Below are positions 18,463-31,241 of a stretch of 64,000 nt of DNA, piece after piece. The stretch's first letter is position 1; each line of letters starts with the position of its first letter. The DNA is from Marinomonas spartinae (GTDB lineage Bacteria > Pseudomonadota > Gammaproteobacteria > Pseudomonadales > Marinomonadaceae). The stretch lies in NCBI RefSeq assembly GCF_900089775.1, contig NZ_FLOB01000003.1, positions 411,032 through 475,031 of the forward strand, read 5' to 3'. Position numbers and translations under genes: made by a program. The notes under the pieces are model-generated. The model worked only from the letters and a program-made list of their open reading frames with translations, had not been told where the DNA came from and searched no databases.

Positions 18463-19749
18463 ATGAAGGTTCTTATTATTGGTAACGGTGGCCGCGAGCA
18501 TGCTTTAGCATGGAAAACCGCCCAATCAGACGACGTCACTACCGTGTTTGTGGCGCTAGGTAATGCGGGCACATCAACAGAAGACAAAGTCGAAAATGTT
18601 AATATTGGTGTGACAGACATCCCCGAACTGGTTGCATTTGCGAAAAAAGAAAACATCGATCTAACCATTGTTGGCCCTGAAGCCCCTCTAGTTATTGGTG
18701 TGGTTGATGCCTTCGAAAAAGAAGGCCTGTCTATTTTCGGACCAACCGCAGCCGCCGCTCAACTAGAAGGCTCTAAAGCTTTCACTAAAGACTTTTTGGC
18801 TCGTCACAATATACCAACCGCAGCCTATGGTAACTTCACAGAAATTGAGCCTGCTGTCGCGTACATTAAAGAACAAGGTGCACCAATCGTTGTCAAAGCA
18901 GATGGCCTAGCCGCTGGAAAAGGGGTGATATTGGCGCAAACTGAAGCCGAAGCCATTGCTGCAGTGGAAGACATGTTACAAGGCAACTCCTTTGGTGATG
19001 CAGGAAATCGCGTTGTCATCGAAGAGTTCTTAGTGGGTGAAGAAGCCAGCTTTATCTGTATGGTGGATGGCGAAAGCGTCCTCCCTATGGCCAGCAGCCA
19101 AGACCATAAAGCCCGTGACAACGGTGATAAAGGCCCTAATACAGGTGGTATGGGGGCCTATTCCCCTGCTCCAGTGGTGACGCCTGAGATCCATGATCGC
19201 ATTATGAATGAAGTCATTATGCCAACCGTAAAAGGCATGAATGCAGAAGGTAATCGCTACCGTGGCTTCTTATATGCTGGCGTGATGATTGCCCCTGATG
19301 GCACTCCTAAAACGCTTGAATATAACTGCCGTTTTGGTGACCCTGAAACACAGCCAATTATGATGCGTTTACGCTCTGACTTAGCGAAAATGTGTTTAGC
19401 GGCCATTAATGGCGAACTGGACACCGTTGAAGCCGATTGGGATCCTCGAGCTAGTCTGGGTGTAGTATTAGCGGCTGGCGGCTACCCTGCCGATTACGCA
19501 AAAGGCGATGCTATCTCTGGTCTGAACACCCCTCTTCCAGCACATCAGAAAGTATTCCAAGCGGGTACAGCAATACAAGATGGCCAAACCGTCACCAACG
19601 GTGGCCGTGTACTATGTGCCGTCTCTCTAGGTGATACCGTTGCAGACGCTCAAGCAGGGGCTTATGAAGTGGTGAATACATTGTCTTGGGAAAATGTCTA
19701 CTTTCGCACCGACATTGGTCATCGTGCTATTTCTCGCGAACAGAAATAA
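18463..19749 (+). CDS. purD: phosphoribosylamine–glycine ligase
   Basis: This 428-residue ATP-grasp enzyme joins glycine to phosphoribosylamine in purine synthesis. The N-terminus MKVLIIGNGGREHALAWK is diagnostic. The ATP-grasp region shows VVKADGLAAGKGV, and the active-site region has NTGGMGAYSPAP and LEYNCRFGDPETQ. A good AAGGA ribosome binding site precedes the ATG. A bidirectional terminator follows. Confidence 0.97.
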   Translation: MKVLIIGNGGREHALAWKTAQSDDVTTVFVALGNAGTSTEDKVENVNIGVTDIPELVAFAKKENIDLTIVGPEAPLVIGVVDAFEKEGLSIFGPTAAAAQLEGSKAFTKDFLARHNIPTAAYGNFTEIEPAVAYIKEQGAPIVVKADGLAAGKGVILAQTEAEAIAAVEDMLQGNSFGDAGNRVVIEEFLVGEEASFICMVDGESVLPMASSQDHKARDNGDKGPNTGGMGAYSPAPVVTPEIHDRIMNEVIMPTVKGMNAEGNRYRGFLYAGVMIAPDGTPKTLEYNCRFGDPETQPIMMRLRSDLAKMCLAAINGELDTVEADWDPRASLGVVLAAGGYPADYAKGDAISGLNTPLPAHQKVFQAGTAIQDGQTVTNGGRVLCAVSLGDTVADAQAGAYEVVNTLSWENVYFRTDIGHRAISREQK

Positions 19750-19764
19750 CATTCGCACTCGTAA

Positions 19765-19795
19765 AAAAAAGGCTCGTCATCAACGAGCCTTTTTT
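19765..19795. terminator. bidirectional terminator between purD and nuoN
   Basis: A 13-bp stem (19765–19777 with 19783–19795) around a 5-nt loop has an A-run on the left and a T-run on the right. It can therefore terminate both the plus-strand purHD transcript and the minus-strand nuo operon. Confidence 0.9.
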
Positions 19796-19858
19796 GTTGT
19801 TTCCATTTTTATTGGAGTATTGGCAACGACAAAATATGCACACTAGCCAATAACAAGA

Positions 19859-21319
19859 CTACCAAGGTTTAGCGAATTGAACACAGTCAATTAATGGTTG
19901 AGGATATACCCCTAAGATAACCACAATAGCGGCAGAGACAAGCAGTACCAAAGCACCCGCTTTTATAGACAAACTACTTGTTTCAACCACCTCTGCAACA
20001 TGGCCATTAAGAGAAGGTAAGAAAACACTGACGGCCACTCTCAAATAGTAGTAAAGACCAATCGCACTACCCACCACAACAGCGGCACTTAACCACCACA
20101 ATGAGCCTTGCATCGCGACAGCAAGAACATAAAACTTACCAATGAAGCCAAGCGTCATAGGAATACCCGCTAAGGACAACATCATAAGACTCATAACCAC
20201 AGCAATAAGTGGACGACGCTTAAAGAGACCTCGGTAGTCAGAGATTTCTTCAACATCCTGACCTCTGTTAGGGCTGGACAGTAAACTCACTGCTCCAAAG
20301 CTCCCCAAGCTCGCGAATAGATAGCCGACCAAGTATACACCCGTTGTTTCAATCGCCAATTGACGGTCTTTAATAGCCACAAGCACAATGAGCAAATACC
20401 CCAAATGTGCAATGGAAGAATACCCCAACAAACGCTTAATATTCGTTTGCGAAACTGCCATAAAGTTACCAAACAGAATCGAGGCAATTGCTATCACACT
20501 CAAAACTAATTTCACTGATGGCAAATCAATCAAAGGCGCTTCAATAAAGATGCGCACCAACACAGCAAAAATCGCAATCTTACTGCTGGTTGCTAAGAAG
20601 GTTGCAACAGGAGCTGGCGCACCTTGATACACATCGGGTGTCCATAAATGGAATGGTGCCAAGGACAGCTTAAAGCAAATCCCCACTAGCAACATACCGA
20701 TCCCCACCAACAGCAAAGGCTGCTGATCCATACTTTGACCTAAGCCGCTTGCAATACCCGCAAAAGACAAAGTCCCCGTGTCAGCATATAAAAGCGCCAT
20801 GCCAAACAGCATAAACGCCGAGGCTCCTGCAGATAGCAGCATATATTTTATCGACGCTTCTAACGAAGGCTTCTGCTGAAAAACATAACCAACTAAACCA
20901 AACAATGGCAAAGAGACCAGCTCAATGCCTAAGAACAGTGTGGCAATATGATTTGCGCAAGCCAACAAAATAGCCCCGCCAGTTGAAATCAATACCAATA
21001 AATAAAATTCATCTTTATTATCTTGATGCTCTTTCAACCATGAATAGCCAAAGATACAAGTAGCGAGTCCTGCTATCAGTACTAAAGCTGAATAGAACAG
21101 GGTAAAGCCATCTACTTGTAGCAGAGACGTAAGATGAGCCGGAATATCACCGGAAACAAAAAACAATGACAAGATCGCGGCAATAAGCCCAATTATACTA
21201 AGACCAGCCGTCATTTTATGACAACGTCGCCAAGCAATGGCAAGCATCACCACAATGACCGATAGATCAACGATCAAAAGTGGCGAGAAAGCGGCCAGCT
21301 GTTGAATACTAATGCTCAT
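19859..21319 (-). CDS. nuoN: NADH-quinone oxidoreductase subunit N
   Basis: The 486-residue antiporter-like subunit sits in the membrane arm of complex I and takes part in proton pumping. Around 14 hydrophobic helices are visible. Conserved features include [24 protein letters not shown] and [17 protein letters not shown], the pattern of the Proton_antipo_M family. It is the last gene of the 13-gene nuo operon, separated from nuoM by 6 bp. Confidence 0.96.
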   Translation of the reverse strand: MSISIQQLAAFSPLLIVDLSVIVVMLAIAWRRCHKMTAGLSIIGLIAAILSLFFVSGDIPAHLTSLLQVDGFTLFYSALVLIAGLATCIFGYSWLKEHQDNKDEFYLLVLISTGGAILLACANHIATLFLGIELVSLPLFGLVGYVFQQKPSLEASIKYMLLSAGASAFMLFGMALLYADTGTLSFAGIASGLGQSMDQQPLLLVGIGMLLVGICFKLSLAPFHLWTPDVYQGAPAPVATFLATSSKIAIFAVLVRIFIEAPLIDLPSVKLVLSVIAIASILFGNFMAVSQTNIKRLLGYSSIAHLGYLLIVLVAIKDRQLAIETTGVYLVGYLFASLGSFGAVSLLSSPNRGQDVEEISDYRGLFKRRPLIAVVMSLMMLSLAGIPMTLGFIGKFYVLAVAMQGSLWWLSAAVVVGSAIGLYYYLRVAVSVFLPSLNGHVAEVVETSSLSIKAGALVLLVSAAIVVILGVYPQPLIDCVQFAKPW

Positions 21320-21325
21320 GGAAAA

Positions 21326-22867
21326 TTACAGCCCTGTGGTTGATATACCTGTGATTGATAGAGATGAAGCCGTCATAAAATAATGCTGAATATTGGCAAT
21401 CGCAGCATGAGACGTCTCAAGCACACCTTGCGGAAAGATACCCAACAGCACTAACAACACCACTAAAGAAAGAATCATTGAGAACTCTCTTATCGACATA
21501 ACTGCCAATGGCGCGTCCGATTTCGCTTCACCATAATATGCACGATGAATCATGACGAGAGAGTAAATCGACGCAAACACCACACCAAACGTCGAAATAA
21601 TGGTAATTAAAGGCACAACCTTATAACTACCAAATAACATCATAAACTCACCTACAAAGTTACCTGTTCCCGGCATCCCCAGAGAGGCGACCGCAAAAAA
21701 CATCGATAAGCCGGGCAAATAACGTAAACGCCCCCACAGGCCCCCCATCTCTCTCATGTCTCGAGTGCCTATACGCTCGTAGAGCTGACCACAAAGGATG
21801 AATAGACCAGCAGCAGACAAACCATGAGCGATCATCATGACAATCGCACCTTGATAAGCAAGCTGGCTGCCAGTGTAGATGGCCACCATAACGAGCCCCA
21901 TATGGGACACACTGCTGTATGCAACCAACCGCTTAATGTCGGTTTGAGAGAAGGCCAACCAAGCTCCGTAGAAAATACTAATGACCCCTAACCACATCGC
22001 AATCGGCGCAAACTCGGCAGAAGCATGTGGAAAAAATGGCAACACAAAGCGCAATAAGCCATAAGCCGCTGTTTTCAGAAGCAAACCAGCAAGATCTACT
22101 GAGCCGGCAGTAGGCGACTGAGCATGAGCATCCGCTAACCATCCGTGCAATGGGATCAAAGGCATTTTCACCGCAAAAGCAACAAAGAAGCCAAGCATCA
22201 ACAGGTAAGCCACTGGACTGCTCATCTTGGTGCCAATCAGATGGTTATAATCAAAGGTCCAAACCCCTGTTGCACGATAATGCACAAACACCAGACCAAT
22301 GATTGCCACCAACATAACCAAGCCGCTGACCTGGGTATAGATGAAAAACTTAATCGCGGTCGCAATTCGTGTACGCTCATCCGACCCTTTATGACCCCAA
22401 AGTGCGATCAAGAAGAACATAGGAATCAGCATCATCTCCCAGAAGAAGAAGAATAGGAACATATCGATCGCTAGGAAGACCCCCATTACACCACCGACAA
22501 TCCACAACAGATTTAGATGGAAAAGACCTTCTCGCTTATCCACTTCGTTCCAAGAGCACACGATAGAAAGCAAGCCTAGAAAAGCCGTTAACACCACCAT
22601 CAGCAGTGATAAGCCATCCAACGCGAAATGAAACGAAATACCGAATCGAGGAATCCACGGCAAAATAAACTCAGATTGCCATTGTGGGATACCCTGGGGC
22701 ATGGCCAATGAAAAATGCCCCTGCCCCCACATCATCAGTGATAATAATAAAGTTAGCACCATGGAGAGCACAGCTATCCAACGAGGTAACGCTCGACTAA
22801 AGCGTTCGCTCTGCCAACACAACAAACCGCCAATAAAAGGCAGGAGAATGAGCCAAGGTAATAGCAT
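21326..22867 (-). CDS. nuoM: NADH-quinone oxidoreductase subunit M
   Basis: The 513-residue polytopic membrane subunit is one of the three antiporter-like proton channels of complex I. Conserved FFFFWEMMLIPMFFLIALWG (with the key Glu), KMPLIPLHGWLADAHAQSPTAGSVDLAG and DIKRLVAYSSVSHMGLV segments are present. The gene lies between nuoL and nuoN, with the small spacings expected of a single operon. Confidence 0.96.
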   Translation of the reverse strand: MLLPWLILLPFIGGLLCWQSERFSRALPRWIAVLSMVLTLLLSLMMWGQGHFSLAMPQGIPQWQSEFILPWIPRFGISFHFALDGLSLLMVVLTAFLGLLSIVCSWNEVDKREGLFHLNLLWIVGGVMGVFLAIDMFLFFFFWEMMLIPMFFLIALWGHKGSDERTRIATAIKFFIYTQVSGLVMLVAIIGLVFVHYRATGVWTFDYNHLIGTKMSSPVAYLLMLGFFVAFAVKMPLIPLHGWLADAHAQSPTAGSVDLAGLLLKTAAYGLLRFVLPFFPHASAEFAPIAMWLGVISIFYGAWLAFSQTDIKRLVAYSSVSHMGLVMVAIYTGSQLAYQGAIVMMIAHGLSAAGLFILCGQLYERIGTRDMREMGGLWGRLRYLPGLSMFFAVASLGMPGTGNFVGEFMMLFGSYKVVPLITIISTFGVVFASIYSLVMIHRAYYGEAKSDAPLAVMSIREFSMILSLVVLLVLLGIFPQGVLETSHAAIANIQHYFMTASSLSITGISTTGL

Positions 22868-22918
22868 GGCGTTATATGATCCTCTTCAATTGATAACTCT
22901 CACTAAAGCCCATCTGGA

Positions 22919-24760
22919 TTAGCTCCAAAGCAATAGGCCTAACACGACCACCGCACCCATTCCAATCGATGCGATATACCAACGAACTTGGCCATTTTCA
23001 CTTAGAGCTAGCCCTTTATTAGAGCCGATCACGAGAAAACGAAGACTGTCTATCGTTGCATTAATAGGGTCTCGGCGAAGCAGGCGCGCAATACCCAAGT
23101 AAGGCCGCACAAACAATTGGTCGTATAACCAATCGAAGCCCCATGCATGAAACCAGTATTGACCCAACAACCGACCCAGACCAGTCTTGGCAATTTTACT
23201 CACCAAACGTCTATCACCTAGCCATAGGAAGGCCGCAATCAAAACACCAGCAACAGCACAGCCACCAGAAATCAACTGCACCACCATGGACTCATGCCCG
23301 GGCATCGCGGGTAACGCTTTTTCAAGAGGCTGCTTAATAAGAGCACCAACAAAAGTAGACAAAACCATCAAAACAAGCAGTGGAAGGTAATGAGAAATAC
23401 CACGCCCCGGAGTGGCTTTGATCTGGTCTTGACCATGGAAAGCAATGAAAATCATACGGAAGGTATACAAGCCTGTTAAAAACGCCCCTACCAAACCTGC
23501 AGTCAATAAATTGATATGCCCAGTGGCCAGCGCACCAGAAAGAATTTCATCTTTACTGTAGAAACCTGCTGTGACAATCGGTAGTGCCGCCAGAGCGCCA
23601 CCACCGACTAAGAAGCAGGTGTACACGAATGGGATATGCTTACGTAACCCGCCCATTTTGAAGATATTTTGCTCGTGGTGGCAGGCGATAATGACCGATC
23701 CTGCAGACAAGAACAATAACGCTTTAAAGAAGGCGTGAATCATCAAATGGAAAATCGCGGCATCCCACGCTTGTACTCCCAAAGCCAAAAACATATAACC
23801 AATTTGACTCATGGTGGAATAAGCGAGTACACGTTTTATATCAGTCTGAACCAACGCGGCAAACCCAGCAATGACTAAGGTAATTGCGCCGATGATACCG
23901 ACTAAGTGCAACACTTCAGGCGACAATAAGAACAAAGTATGCGTACGTGCAATCAAGTACACACCAGCGGTTACCATGGTCGCAGCATGAATCAAGGCAG
24001 ACACTGGCGTTGGACCAGCCATCGCGTCAGCCAACCAAGTTTGCAATGGTAGCTGAGCAGATTTACCTACTGCGCCACCAAGCAACATTAAGGTTGCCCA
24101 AAACATAACCGACGAGCCCACCGCAACTTGACCAGGCGCAATAGAGGCCAATTTTTCGATATTTAACGTGCCAAACTGGGTATATAGAATAAAGAGCGCA
24201 AAGGCTAGAAAGACATCACCAACACGTGTCACGATGAAGGCTTTTAATGCCGCTGCGAGATTATCACGACCTTCATAATAGAAACCAATCAGCAAATAAC
24301 TGCATAACCCTACGCCTTCCCAACCAAGGTAAAGCAACAATAAGTTATCGGCTAACACCAATATCAACATGCTGGCAATAAACAAGTTGGTGTAAGTAAA
24401 AAAGCGAGAATAGCCCTTGTCACCACGCATATACCACGAAGCGAACAGATGAATAAGCGAGCCAACACCCGTTATCACGCACATCATAGTGAAAGACAAA
24501 CCATCTAAATGCAGCGTGGCTTGAATATCAAAATTCCCTTGGTGAATCCAGGTCCACAAAGGTTGATTGAATGATACGATCTGACCTGCATAGAGCTTCG
24601 GCAAATAATCGATACCAATGTAAACAGTCGTCAATGCCGCCAGCATAACAGAACCAACACCAATGACAGCAGAAAAATTCTCCGACCAGCGGCCACGAGA
24701 AAACGCCAGCAATAGAAAACCGATTAACGGCAACAGAATAGTTAAGTAAAGTAAATTCAT
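22919..24760 (-). CDS. nuoL: NADH-quinone oxidoreductase subunit L
   Basis: The 613-residue subunit is the distal proton-pumping channel of complex I and bears the long lateral helix at its C-terminus. Conserved [57 protein letters not shown] and [17 protein letters not shown] motifs are visible. Its start overlaps the end of nuoK by 4 bp, indicating translational coupling. Confidence 0.96.
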   Translation of the reverse strand: MNLLYLTILLPLIGFLLLAFSRGRWSENFSAVIGVGSVMLAALTTVYIGIDYLPKLYAGQIVSFNQPLWTWIHQGNFDIQATLHLDGLSFTMMCVITGVGSLIHLFASWYMRGDKGYSRFFTYTNLFIASMLILVLADNLLLLYLGWEGVGLCSYLLIGFYYEGRDNLAAALKAFIVTRVGDVFLAFALFILYTQFGTLNIEKLASIAPGQVAVGSSVMFWATLMLLGGAVGKSAQLPLQTWLADAMAGPTPVSALIHAATMVTAGVYLIARTHTLFLLSPEVLHLVGIIGAITLVIAGFAALVQTDIKRVLAYSTMSQIGYMFLALGVQAWDAAIFHLMIHAFFKALLFLSAGSVIIACHHEQNIFKMGGLRKHIPFVYTCFLVGGGALAALPIVTAGFYSKDEILSGALATGHINLLTAGLVGAFLTGLYTFRMIFIAFHGQDQIKATPGRGISHYLPLLVLMVLSTFVGALIKQPLEKALPAMPGHESMVVQLISGGCAVAGVLIAAFLWLGDRRLVSKIAKTGLGRLLGQYWFHAWGFDWLYDQLFVRPYLGIARLLRRDPINATIDSLRFLVIGSNKGLALSENGQVRWYIASIGMGAVVVLGLLLWS

Positions 24761-25059
24761 CCGCGCATCTCACTGACAGTATCTACGTTCAAAGACTGGT
24801 TACGTCGATGCAATTGCAGCAACAAAGCCAAACCAATACTGGCTTCTGCCGCAGCCAGACTGATAGCCAAAATGTACATAATCTGACCATCTGCTTGCTG
24901 CCAGTAACTCCCCGTTGCAACAAATGCGAGCGCCGCCGCATTAATCATCACTTCAAGAGAGATCAACATAAACAATAAGTTTCGACGAACTAACAAACCG
25001 CTAAGACCCAATACAAATAGTATTGAGGCTAGAATCAACGCATGGGATAACGGAATCAT
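24757..25059 (-). CDS. nuoK: NADH-quinone oxidoreductase subunit K
   Basis: A 100-residue, three-helix membrane subunit of complex I. Conserved Glu residues within the membrane occur in [21 protein letters not shown] [15 protein letters not shown] and in [13 protein letters not shown], which form part of the proton path. It overlaps nuoJ and nuoL by 4 bp on either side. Confidence 0.95.
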   Translation of the reverse strand: MIPLSHALILASILFVLGLSGLLVRRNLLFMLISLEVMINAAALAFVATGSYWQQADGQIMYILAISLAAAEASIGLALLLQLHRRNQSLNVDTVSEMRG

Positions 25060-25574
25060 GCTTCCTCCTCCATAGAATCCAGCTTGGTTTTATCTCGTCC
25101 CACATGAAATGCCACAACAAGTCCAGCCAGAAGCAATAGTGACGCCAACTCAACGGCCAAAACATAAGGGCCGAATAGGCTAACACCAACACTTTTACCC
25201 CCCAACATGTGGTAATGAATCGCACCATGTTGAAGGCTATTGATACCATATACCATGGCGATCAGTAGCAGAGCAGAGATAATCCCAGGTCCAATCCATA
25301 AAGATGGACTCAGCCACTGACGCTCCTGCCTAATCTCCTCGCCACCAAGGTTTAACATCATCACCACAAACACAAACAACACCATAATGGCACCGGCATA
25401 AACGATGATCTCCAACGCCCCAGCAAAGTTTGCACCCATAGAAAAAAACACAACGGCTACCGCCAGCAACGACACAATCAAGTACAACAGAGCATGCACA
25501 GGGTTTGTGTGGCTGATGACTCGAACGGTGGTCAGTACGGCAATGGCCGCCGCAACATAAAAAACAATATCCAC
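25056..25574 (-). CDS. nuoJ: NADH-quinone oxidoreductase subunit J
   Basis: A 172-residue, five-helix membrane subunit of complex I. The [17 protein letters not shown] and [23 protein letters not shown] segments are conserved in NuoJ; the latter forms the pi-bulge helix near the quinone channel. It overlaps nuoK by 4 bp and follows nuoI by 11 bp. Confidence 0.95.
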   Translation of the reverse strand: MDIVFYVAAAIAVLTTVRVISHTNPVHALLYLIVSLLAVAVVFFSMGANFAGALEIIVYAGAIMVLFVFVVMMLNLGGEEIRQERQWLSPSLWIGPGIISALLLIAMVYGINSLQHGAIHYHMLGGKSVGVSLFGPYVLAVELASLLLLAGLVVAFHVGRDKTKLDSMEEEA

Positions 25575-25585
25575 AGCAGCGCTCC

Positions 25586-26128
25586 TTACGGCAACAAACC
25601 TTTCACATTAATCGGTTCCGCTTCATTTTCGGAAGAGCCTTTTGGTTTGCCCGCAATAGACATACCCGCCATCCGATAGAAGTTATAATCTGGATACTTG
25701 CCTGGGCCTGAAATCAACAGATCTTCTTTTTCATAAACCAAGTCCTGACGGTTGTATTCACCCAATTCAAAATCAGGTGTTAACTGTATTGCCGTCGTCG
25801 GACAAGCCTCCTCACACATGCCGCAAAAGATACAGCGTGAAAAGTTGATTCGGAAAAAGTCAGGGTACCAACGCCCTTCTTCGTCCTCTGCTTTTTGTAA
25901 TGAAATACAGCCGACAGGACAAGCGACTGCACATAAGTTACAAGCCACACAACGCTCTTCGCCATCCGGATCACGAGTCAAAACGATACGACCACGGTAA
26001 CGAGGCGGAACATACACAGGCTCATCTGGGTACATCTGCGTTTCGCGTTTCGCGAACGAGTGCATCCCAATCATCCAAAGGCTGCGCACTTGCGTGCCGA
26101 AACCAACCAGTAATTCTTTTAGTGTCAT
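25586..26128 (-). CDS. nuoI: NADH-quinone oxidoreductase subunit I
   Basis: A 180-residue peripheral subunit carrying two [4Fe-4S] clusters (N6a and N6b) that pass electrons towards NuoB. Two ferredoxin motifs of the form C-x2-C-x2-C-x3-CP are visible: [15 protein letters not shown] and [15 protein letters not shown]. The N-terminal amphipathic segment contacts the membrane arm. The gene sits between nuoH and nuoJ as expected. Confidence 0.96.
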   Translation of the reverse strand: MTLKELLVGFGTQVRSLWMIGMHSFAKRETQMYPDEPVYVPPRYRGRIVLTRDPDGEERCVACNLCAVACPVGCISLQKAEDEEGRWYPDFFRINFSRCIFCGMCEEACPTTAIQLTPDFELGEYNRQDLVYEKEDLLISGPGKYPDYNFYRMAGMSIAGKPKGSSENEAEPINVKGLLP

Positions 26129-26142
26129 GGTTGTCCCCTAAA

Positions 26143-27120
26143 TTAATTGTTTTGAATCAGCACGATGGCTGCGGTTACCAGTAAATTGATCAGCGTAATC
26201 GGCAGACATATTTTCCATCCAAACGACATAACTTGGTCGTAACGAGGACGCGGCAACGCGGCCCGAACCAAGATAAACATCACCATGAAAAAGCCTGTTT
26301 TCAAAGCAAACCAGATAATTGGCGGCAACCATGGCCCCTGCCAACCACCAAAAAACAAGGTCACAATCAACGCAGAAACCGTCACAATACCGATGTATTC
26401 ACCGACAAAGAACAAACCAAACTTCATACCAGCGTATTCAATGTGATAACCATCGGCCAATTCTTGCTCTGCCTCTGGCTGATCGAAAGGATGACGGTGA
26501 CAAACCGCGATGCCCGCAATCACAAAGGTCACAAAGCCAAAGAACTGCGGAATAATATTCCACATATGAGCTTGGTTATTGACGATATCAGTTAGCTGGA
26601 ACGAACCGGCTTTTGCCACAACGCCCATCAGAGACAAGCCCAAAAAGACCTCATAGCTCAATGTTTGTGCTGACGCACGCACCGCCCCTAAAAGAGAGTA
26701 TTTGTTATTGCTAGCCCAGCCAGCAAAAAGCACAGCGTAAACCCCTAACCCTGCCATCATCAGAAAAAATAACAGGCCGATATTTAAATCGGAAACAATC
26801 CAGCCAGGACTGACAGGCACGATGGCAAAGGCCAATAACAAAGAGGTAAAAGCAATCAAAGGTGCTAAGGTAAAAATAAAGCGGTCTGAAAAAGGTGGAA
26901 TCCAGTCCTCTTTAAAAAACATCTTGATCATATCGGCAACAAGCTGCAAAGAACCACCCCAACCCACTCGGTTCGGGCCATAGCGGTTCTGAAACAAGCC
27001 GAGCAAACGACGTTCGCCAAAACTCATAAAGGCACCACACGCCACCACAACCATCAAAATGGCAAACGCTTTACCAATGGCAATTAAAGCGGCGATAACT
27101 TCGGGAGTAAAAATGCTCAT
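26143..27120 (-). CDS. nuoH: NADH-quinone oxidoreductase subunit H
   Basis: A 325-residue, eight-helix membrane subunit that forms most of the quinone-binding channel. Conserved [23 protein letters not shown] and [22 protein letters not shown] segments are diagnostic of NuoH. It overlaps nuoG by 4 bp, so translation is probably coupled. Confidence 0.96.
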   Translation of the reverse strand: MSIFTPEVIAALIAIGKAFAILMVVVACGAFMSFGERRLLGLFQNRYGPNRVGWGGSLQLVADMIKMFFKEDWIPPFSDRFIFTLAPLIAFTSLLLAFAIVPVSPGWIVSDLNIGLLFFLMMAGLGVYAVLFAGWASNNKYSLLGAVRASAQTLSYEVFLGLSLMGVVAKAGSFQLTDIVNNQAHMWNIIPQFFGFVTFVIAGIAVCHRHPFDQPEAEQELADGYHIEYAGMKFGLFFVGEYIGIVTVSALIVTLFFGGWQGPWLPPIIWFALKTGFFMVMFILVRAALPRPRYDQVMSFGWKICLPITLINLLVTAAIVLIQNN

Positions 27121-29840
27121 GCGTGTCCCTCCTGCAAATTATCGATCATTTGACCTGCAAGACTGGCTGGTAAGCCATTCGTTCCCAGCGGCAAACCAAT
27201 TGTGCCAGAGCAGATGTGTTCACTGAATGACAAGGGTAATTGCCATTGTTGACCACCCCAAGCAAAGCTCACTGTGGCATGTTCATTCACGCCCAATAGT
27301 TTGGCATCGGCAGGATGTATCGTCACAGCCTGCTGGCCCGCACGCTCTTGTATTACTGCACTGCGTTGCGATAGTTCATCACTACCAAACAACCGGTAAT
27401 TTGCAGCGACTTGCCACTGACCTTCTGTCGCCACAAAAGACGCTGGAATCTCAGAGAAGTATTCCCCTTGATTAGACACCTCAATCAAACGTACACCAGG
27501 ATCACCGTTACGCAAGTGCCCGCCTACTTCGTCTTGAAACTTGTTCCAAGCTTGTGGAGAGTTCCAACCTGGCGCCCAAGCAAACGCCACTTCATTACGA
27601 TCTGCTTTCGGGTTATTGTTGCCTTCCATAGAGAAAGCAAACGGTGAGTCTTGGTCTTGCGGCTGGCGAGGCTCATGAACACTAATATTGGCACGCATGG
27701 CAGTGCGACCACTGTAACGGTGAGGAGAGCGAGCCATTTTCTGACCATGAATTCTAAAATCAGCATTTGGCGCTGCTTCAACAATACCGGCTAATTGCGG
27801 CATGTCACTTGCGATCTCAGCAATCAACTGGTCGAGGCTAGCAGCATCAGAGGCCTGGGCATTATTCACAGAACTTACTAAATGCAACCAACGCCATGCA
27901 GCAAGAACAAGCGTATCGGGCTTGTAATAGCTTGGGTCATATACTTGGAAGAAACGTTGAGCACGCCCTTCTAAATTGACAACCGTCCCGTCAGCTTCAG
28001 CAAAGCTTCCCGCAGACAACACCAACTCTGCTTTTTTCGATGTATCAGAATATTGATGATCGACGACGATCAAGTGTTTCAATTGATCCAAGGCTTGATC
28101 TACCCGTTGCGCCGACACCCGTTGATACAAATCATTTTCTAGTACGATGGCTGTGTCAGCCCCTTCTGATATAGCAGACAAGGCCTCATCTAGTGATTTA
28201 CCACCCAACATGGTCAAGCCCATACTGTTCACTTCACGGGCAACCAATGTCATACCAACCTCATCCACACCCTGTGATTTGAGTGCTTTGGCGATATTTG
28301 CGGCGGCATCAATCAACGCCATTTCGCCCGCTTGGCTACCAGAGATAATCAAAGGCTTACGAGATTGTTTTAAGGCAGAGGCAATAAAATCGGCTTTTTT
28401 CTGTAACTCATCATTAAGGTCTTTTACTGCAGGAGCACTTGGATCAATAGCGTGAGCGATGGCAAAACCTAAACGCGCTTGATCTGCGGCGGGCGCACTA
28501 TAATGCCAAGCCGTTACATCATCCAGTCGAGTACGATCTGTGTGTGTGGTAAAAATCGGATACTTGGCATGCTGGCCAATATTTTGAATCGCCGCGATTT
28601 GCCACTCAGCCACACTTTGTACAGCCGCCATTTCCCGAGCCTTTCCTTTAACCGCTTGTCGTACAGATAAAGCAACGCGAGCAGCGGTTTGCGTAATGTC
28701 TTCACCCAAAATAACCACCGCATCGTATTTTTCAATTTCACGCAGTGTTGGGGTATACACTCCAGAGGTTTTCAAGATCTGCAACATTTTCTCTAGACGT
28801 TGCTGCTCACCAGCCTCAATACCCGTAAAGAAGTTGTCTGCTCCAACCAGTTTACGCAAAGCAAAATTGCTTTCTAAACTGGCCCGTGGCGACCCAATAC
28901 CAATCACGCGTGTAGAACTCTTGATAATGTCACTAGCGGTTTGTACGGCTTGCTCTGTATTAAGAGAAACTTGTTCTTCACCTTGATAGGTAAACGGCTG
29001 CTTAGGACGTGTTTCTAAATTGGTGTAGCCGTAGCCAAAACGGCCTCGGTCACAAAGGAAGTAGTGGTTCACATCCCCATTGTAGCGGTTCTCAATACGG
29101 CGGACTTCACCATAACGTTCACCGGGGCTAATATTACAACCCACACTACACTGCTGACAGATACTCGGTGCAAATTGCATGTCCCATTTACGGTTATAAC
29201 GCTCAGTATGCGTCTTATCGGTGAACACACCCGTTGGACAGACTTCAACCAGATTACCGGCGAACTCACTTTCTAAGGTGCCCGACTCTGGACGACCAAA
29301 GTACACATTATTATTCGCCCCATAGACTCCAAAGTCTGTACCATCAGCGTAATCTTTGTAGTAACGAGTACAGCGATAACAAGCAATACAGCGGTTCATT
29401 TCATGGGAAACAAAAGGCCCAAGCTCTTGGTTTTCATGAGTTCGCTTAGCAAAGCGATAACGTCGAGAATTGTGGCCTGTCATCACCGTCATGTCTTGTA
29501 GATGGCAGTTACCGCCCTCTTCACACACTGGACAGTCATGAGGATGATTCGACATCAACCATTCCACAACGTTTTCTCGAAATGCCTTCGCTTCTTCATC
29601 TTCAATCGAGATATAAGAGCCATCGCTCGCAGGCGCCATACACGACATCACCAAACGACCACGCGTATCATCGGCATCTTTATATTGTTTTACTGCACAC
29701 TGGCGACATGCGCCGACACTACCCAGTGCCGGATGCCAGCAAAAATAGGGAACATCAAGCCCTAGAGACAAACAAGCCTGTAATAGGTTATCTGCTCCAT
29801 CAACTTCATATTCTTTGCCATCTACATGAATGGTTGCCAT
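27117..29840 (-). CDS. nuoG: NADH-quinone oxidoreductase subunit G
   Basis: The subunit of 907 residues carries several iron–sulfur clusters and an inactive molybdopterin-oxidoreductase-like domain. The N-terminal [2Fe-2S] ferredoxin domain has cysteines in [18 protein letters not shown], followed by the His-Cys [4Fe-4S] site and the [11 protein letters not shown] cluster motif; [10 protein letters not shown] marks the next cluster. I set the start at ATG 29840 ([13 protein letters not shown]), which matches E. coli NuoG in length; a longer frame opens at a GTG at 29891 but lacks support. Confidence 0.95.
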   Translation of the reverse strand: MATIHVDGKEYEVDGADNLLQACLSLGLDVPYFCWHPALGSVGACRQCAVKQYKDADDTRGRLVMSCMAPASDGSYISIEDEEAKAFRENVVEWLMSNHPHDCPVCEEGGNCHLQDMTVMTGHNSRRYRFAKRTHENQELGPFVSHEMNRCIACYRCTRYYKDYADGTDFGVYGANNNVYFGRPESGTLESEFAGNLVEVCPTGVFTDKTHTERYNRKWDMQFAPSICQQCSVGCNISPGERYGEVRRIENRYNGDVNHYFLCDRGRFGYGYTNLETRPKQPFTYQGEEQVSLNTEQAVQTASDIIKSSTRVIGIGSPRASLESNFALRKLVGADNFFTGIEAGEQQRLEKMLQILKTSGVYTPTLREIEKYDAVVILGEDITQTAARVALSVRQAVKGKAREMAAVQSVAEWQIAAIQNIGQHAKYPIFTTHTDRTRLDDVTAWHYSAPAADQARLGFAIAHAIDPSAPAVKDLNDELQKKADFIASALKQSRKPLIISGSQAGEMALIDAAANIAKALKSQGVDEVGMTLVAREVNSMGLTMLGGKSLDEALSAISEGADTAIVLENDLYQRVSAQRVDQALDQLKHLIVVDHQYSDTSKKAELVLSAGSFAEADGTVVNLEGRAQRFFQVYDPSYYKPDTLVLAAWRWLHLVSSVNNAQASDAASLDQLIAEIASDMPQLAGIVEAAPNADFRIHGQKMARSPHRYSGRTAMRANISVHEPRQPQDQDSPFAFSMEGNNNPKADRNEVAFAWAPGWNSPQAWNKFQDEVGGHLRNGDPGVRLIEVSNQGEYFSEIPASFVATEGQWQVAANYRLFGSDELSQRSAVIQERAGQQAVTIHPADAKLLGVNEHATVSFAWGGQQWQLPLSFSEHICSGTIGLPLGTNGLPASLAGQMIDNLQEGHA

Positions 29841-29909
29841 AAGTCTTATGCTTCCCACAGGCCCATCGACATTCGATAGGCGTAAACACACAAAATAAAA
29901 CTGAATAAA

Positions 29910-31241
29910 TTACTGTTGATTCGGTTGAATACCGCGAATCTCACGCAAATTATTAGCTTGACCTGAAATACCCGCTTCAAATTCTTCGCGGAAATATTTT
30001 ATTGCACTTTGTAACGGCTCAACTGCCCCAGGTGCATGGGCACAGAAGGTATGACCAGGTGCTAATGAACGACATAACTGCTCAAGTGTTTCAATGTCGC
30101 CTGGTTGTCCCTCGCCATGTTCAATTGCTCTGAGAACTTTCACACTCCAGGGCAAACCATCACGGCAGGGGGTACACCAACCACAGGATTCACGAGCAAA
30201 AAACTCTTCCAAGTTACGCAGCAAAGAAACCATATTGATTTTATGATCCACTGCCATAGCAAGCGCGGTTCCAAGACGACTACCTGCTTTTTGGATATGC
30301 TCAAAATCCATTGGCAAATCCAAATGTTCTGGCAACAAGAAATCTGTGCCAGCACCGCCTGGTTGCCAAGTTTTTAAATCTAAGCCTTCTTGCATACCAC
30401 CCGCGTAATTTTCCAATATCTCACGCGCTGTCGTACCCATCGGCAATTCCCATAAACCTGGGTTATTCACACGCCCCGAGAAGCCCATTAACTTAGTGCC
30501 ACAATCGTTACTGCCGTTGACTGTCAATCCCTTGTACCAATCCACACCACGATTAAGAATACTTGGCACGTTACAAATGGATTCCACGTTATTAACACAA
30601 GTGGGTTTCCCCCAAGCACCCGACACAGCAGGAAATGGCGGTTTGGACCTTGGATTAGCACGGCGGCCTTCAAGAGAGTTAATCAATGCGGTTTCTTCAC
30701 CACAGATGTAACGCCCTGCACCAGTATGAACAAACAGCTCAAAATCTTTGCCACTGCCCAAGATGTCCTTACCAAGCAACCCAGCTGATTTAGCCTCTTC
30801 AATGGCCTTGCGGAGGTTTTCTGCCGCTTCAACGTATTCTCCACGCAAGAAAATGTAGCCACGATAAGCTTTGATAGCGTGTGCAGCGATGATCATGCCT
30901 TCCACCAAAAGGTGTGGCATTTGTTCCATCAACAAACGATCTTTGTAGGTACCCGGTTCCATTTCATCCGCGTTACAGATCATATAGCGGATATTCATTG
31001 ACTCATCTTTCGGCATCAGACTCCACTTTAGTCCCGTTGGGAAACCCGCCCCACCGCGACCACGTAAGCCTGCGTCTTTTACCAAGCCAACCACTTCATC
31101 AGGGTGCATAGCTAACGCTTTTTCAACGCCAACATACCCCTCTTTGCGACGATACTCATCCAGCCAAACGGGTTGTTCATCCTCGCGAAGACACCACGTT
31201 AACGGATGACTTTCTGCCGTCTTATTGATCGATAGGCTCAT
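29910..31241 (-). CDS. nuoF: NADH-quinone oxidoreductase subunit F
   Basis: The 443-residue subunit binds NADH and FMN and carries the N3 [4Fe-4S] cluster. The glycine-rich [16 protein letters not shown] motif (NADH/FMN site), the [19 protein letters not shown] segment, and the [12 protein letters not shown] cluster ligands are all present. It overlaps nuoE by 4 bp and is separated from nuoG by about 69 bp, the widest gap within the operon. Confidence 0.96.
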   Translation of the reverse strand: MSLSINKTAESHPLTWCLREDEQPVWLDEYRRKEGYVGVEKALAMHPDEVVGLVKDAGLRGRGGAGFPTGLKWSLMPKDESMNIRYMICNADEMEPGTYKDRLLMEQMPHLLVEGMIIAAHAIKAYRGYIFLRGEYVEAAENLRKAIEEAKSAGLLGKDILGSGKDFELFVHTGAGRYICGEETALINSLEGRRANPRSKPPFPAVSGAWGKPTCVNNVESICNVPSILNRGVDWYKGLTVNGSNDCGTKLMGFSGRVNNPGLWELPMGTTAREILENYAGGMQEGLDLKTWQPGGAGTDFLLPEHLDLPMDFEHIQKAGSRLGTALAMAVDHKINMVSLLRNLEEFFARESCGWCTPCRDGLPWSVKVLRAIEHGEGQPGDIETLEQLCRSLAPGHTFCAHAPGAVEPLQSAIKYFREEFEAGISGQANNLREIRGIQPNQQ